Shown: piece by piece, positions 5,578 through 6,872 of the stretch
How the letters are laid out: each line of letters opens with the position of its first letter
How positions within the stretch are numbered: the first letter of the stretch is position 1
NCBI GenBank assembly: GCA_949127705.1
Contig: CASBQJ010000311.1
Coordinates: forward strand, 1-6,872
Length of the DNA stretch: 6,872 nucleotides
Direction: 5' to 3'
Source: Synechococcales cyanobacterium PMM_0085
Lineage (GTDB): Bacteria > Cyanobacteriota > Cyanobacteriia > Elainellales > Elainellaceae
Position numbers and translations under genes: made by a program
The notes under the pieces: generated by a model
The model's database searches: none
The model's input: only the letters and a program-made list of their open reading frames with translations
What the model was told of the DNA's origin: nothing

Positions 5578-5602
5578 AATCCCGACAAAAATTGTCGGGA
5601 TT
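5578..5602. promoter_or_regulatory. Perfect palindrome abutting the thrC -35 box
   Basis: AATCCCGACAA (5578-5588) and TTGTCGGGATT (5592-5602) are perfect 11-bp arms around AAA. It ends 2 bp behind the -35 box of thrC and sits between two divergent genes. It is not followed by a T-run and no gene reads into it from either side, so a terminator makes little sense. I infer a binding site for a dimeric regulator, or less likely a small repeat. I do not recognise the site. Confidence 0.55.
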
Positions 5603-5675
5603 AGCTCAACGCCTGTTTTGGTAAGGCGATCGCCCCTCTAAGCCCCAACCAACTGGCTAAAGCGCAGAAAACTTT

Positions 5676-5705
5676 TTGACCAGGTTCAAAAAAAACTTTT
5701 AATAT
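5676..5705 (+). promoter_or_regulatory. Promoter candidate for the cyclase-like gene
   Basis: TTGACC (5676-5681) is followed by TTTAAT (5698-5703, 16-nt spacer) or TAATAT (5700-5705, 18-nt spacer) in an A/T-rich stretch with a run of eight A (5688-5695). Transcription would begin near 5712, giving a leader of about 168 nt to the ATG at 5880. Nothing else gene-like is visible in 5603-5879. Confidence 0.5.
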
Positions 5706-5879
5706 CCTCCGATTGCCGCCATGGATCTGACGGAATTGGCCGAGAATCGGGGAAGATTAGAACTGGGTGCAAATTGCTCAGTTGACTGAAACACCATCGG
5801 TTTTGGCTTGACTCCAACTCCTAACCTTAGGAACTGGTAGCCGACAGGTGGGCATTTGTCCTCCCCACAGAGAGTTTCT

Positions 5880-6674
5880 ATGACCTTTAAGACGCTGGCG
5901 ATCGCCTTTGGCCTGCTGATTGCCACAGGTATATCGCTGATTCTGGGCTGGGCGGCACCGAAGCAGGTCAATTCCGCTGCCCAGCAACCACCGACTCAAC
6001 TCAACACCGCTTCAGCGCTAGAGCAACTGCTACGGCAACGCCTCCAGCATCCCGAAACCGCCGAGGCGATCGATGCCCAAATTCACGACCAATTTGTTGA
6101 AACCCACGCCATTTTGGTACTCGATTCCTCGGGCTTTTCGCGGATTTCCCACGAGCAAGGCATTATTAGCGCCCTGGCCGAAATTGAGCGAATGCGGGGT
6201 GCCGTGCTGCCTGTAATTGCGGCGCATCAGGGCAGTGTGTTCAAAATCGAAGTCGATAATGTGTACGCCGTGTTCCCGACCGTTGAATTGGCGATCGCCG
6301 CCTCCAACGCCATGATTCGGCAAGTGGCACCGCTGCAAAAGCATGTCAGCATTGGGATTGGCTACGGCGAGCTGATTATGATCTCCAGGGACAATCACTA
6401 CAGCGACGTCTATGGCGAACAAATGAACTTGGCCTCCAAGCTAGGTGAAGACCTGGCAGGGCGAGATGAAGTGATGCTAACCGAGGCCGCATTTCAGCAA
6501 ATTGACCCTGTTGTGGCCAATGGAGAGGCCAACTGGGACTTACTTCAAACCGAAATCTCAGGCTTGCAGATCAGCGTCTACAAACAGCGCCCTACCCCCC
6601 ACTCACTGGAGGGATCAGCACCACTTCATCCCCCTGCTGCACTACCGTCTCTGGTTCCACAAACTGGAGGTTAA
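5880..6674 (+). CDS. Membrane-anchored class III adenylate/guanylate cyclase-like protein
   Basis: From the ATG at 5880 it has 264 residues (a TTG at 5856 would add 8). Residues 5-25 form one hydrophobic helix (signal anchor or signal peptide); residues about 76-236 are a class III nucleotidyl cyclase domain. Metal-binding Asp residues are D82 (LVLDSSGFSRIS) and D126 (KIEVDNVYAVF). K122 and D176 (SDVYG) fit the adenine-selecting pair and N183 the catalytic Asn, but the usual transition-state Arg is Lys187 (NLASKLGEDL). The GIGYG and NLASKLGEDLA blocks recall a bacterial subfamily I remember with this same Lys. Activity is therefore uncertain: it may be a cyclase, or a nucleotide-binding or regulatory relative. 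With a single N-terminal helix the domain may lie outside the cytoplasm, where ATP is scarce. The Pro-rich tail (237-264) is encoded opposite the end of moaD. Confidence 0.82.
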   Translation: MTFKTLAIAFGLLIATGISLILGWAAPKQVNSAAQQPPTQLNTASALEQLLRQRLQHPETAEAIDAQIHDQFVETHAILVLDSSGFSRISHEQGIISALAEIERMRGAVLPVIAAHQGSVFKIEVDNVYAVFPTVELAIAASNAMIRQVAPLQKHVSIGIGYGELIMISRDNHYSDVYGEQMNLASKLGEDLAGRDEVMLTEAAFQQIDPVVANGEANWDLLQTEISGLQISVYKQRPTPHSLEGSAPLHPPAALPSLVPQTGG

Positions 6675-6864
6675 CCCCAAACCGGGTCACGTCACGCCAC
6701 GGTTGCAGTTCGGGATGTTCGGCTAGGAGGCGATCGCGCACCTGTTTCACCGTCCATCCAGTCGGCACCTCCAATGCCAGTTCTGGCACGCCATAGGCTT
6801 CCTGGTACGCGGCAAATAGCTTGACGGTGATTTTGATCGGTGTGTGTGTCGTTGAATGGGTCAT
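6592..6864 (-). CDS. moaD: Molybdopterin synthase sulfur-carrier subunit MoaD
   Basis: This 90-residue beta-grasp protein carries sulfur as a C-terminal thiocarboxylate for molybdopterin synthase (with MoaE), converting cyclic pyranopterin monophosphate to molybdopterin. Diagnostic features are the opening strand ITVKLFAAYQEAYG (12-25), a helix with VRDRLLAEHPEL (42-53), VNLQFV (64-69) and the tail GDEVVLIPPVSGG (78-90) with the obligatory Gly-Gly. Its PPVSGG end fits MoaD, in contrast to the PAVAGG end of the carrier at 3799-4074. The start ATG is 8 bp from the window edge, so its promoter or upstream operon partners are not visible. Its 3' end overlaps the convergent cyclase-like gene by 83 bp. 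Confidence 0.88.
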   Translation of the reverse strand: MTHSTTHTPIKITVKLFAAYQEAYGVPELALEVPTGWTVKQVRDRLLAEHPELQPWRDVTRFGVNLQFVEPETVVQQGDEVVLIPPVSGG

Positions 6865-6872
6865 GTCCGGCA

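Noticed and set aside
5578..5602. The same palindrome read as a rho-independent terminator
   Set aside because: No gene is transcribed into it from either side and no U-rich tail follows on either strand; an operator fits better.
6030..6422. Leftward 130-codon frame opposite the cyclase-like gene
   Set aside because: It is antisense to the conserved cyclase core and has no recognisable motif.

Overview
The window is cyanobacterial chromosome. I count 14 copies of the octamer GCGATCGC (HIP1) in 6.9 kb, a density typical of cyanobacteria. Several genes belong to families I know mainly from cyanobacteria: a DUF4912 protein with a Rho N-terminal-like domain, a DUF2996/NdhV-like protein, and a CesT/YbjN-like hypothetical. 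Base composition is moderately GC-rich with no obvious island. I cannot name the genus.

Layout. Positions 25-308 hold a short mobile-element relic: two near-identical inverted arms, each folding into a GGTGCGTT/AACGCACC hairpin, enclose the two ends of a REP-associated tyrosine transposase (RAYT) gene whose middle is gone. A leftward block follows: a 70-residue two-helix membrane protein (382-594), a conserved 190-residue hypothetical (712-1284), a 426-residue Rho_N/DUF4912 protein (1436-2716), a DUF2996/NdhV-like protein with a long Ala/Pro linker (3069-3668), a CysO-like sulfur-carrier protein (3799-4074) and threonine synthase ThrC (4133-5446). A divergent promoter region (5447-5879) separates thrC from a rightward gene for a membrane-anchored class III nucleotidyl-cyclase-like protein (5880-6674). 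That gene runs 83 bp into the end of a convergent moaD gene (6592-6864).

How the genes fit together. thrC and the CysO-like gene look like a two-gene transcription unit: 58 bp gap, same strand, and a good promoter upstream of thrC with a perfect 11-bp-arm palindrome just behind its -35 box. ThrC belongs to the same PLP fold as CysM, the enzyme that takes sulfur from CysO in Mycobacterium, so the pairing raises the possibility of carrier-borne sulfur in amino-acid synthesis. The MoaD at the right edge is a second, distinct carrier, for molybdopterin. The remaining genes appear to be separate units; rho-independent terminators follow the DUF4912 and ndhV-like genes.

The observations I rate highest are the internally deleted RAYT element, the thrC/CysO-like pairing with its palindromic upstream site, the 20-bp perfect inverted repeat inside the ndhV-like coding sequence, and the cyclase-like protein with Lys in place of the transition-state Arg and a domain probably outside the cytoplasm. 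I found no CRISPR array, tRNA, rRNA or intact transposase.
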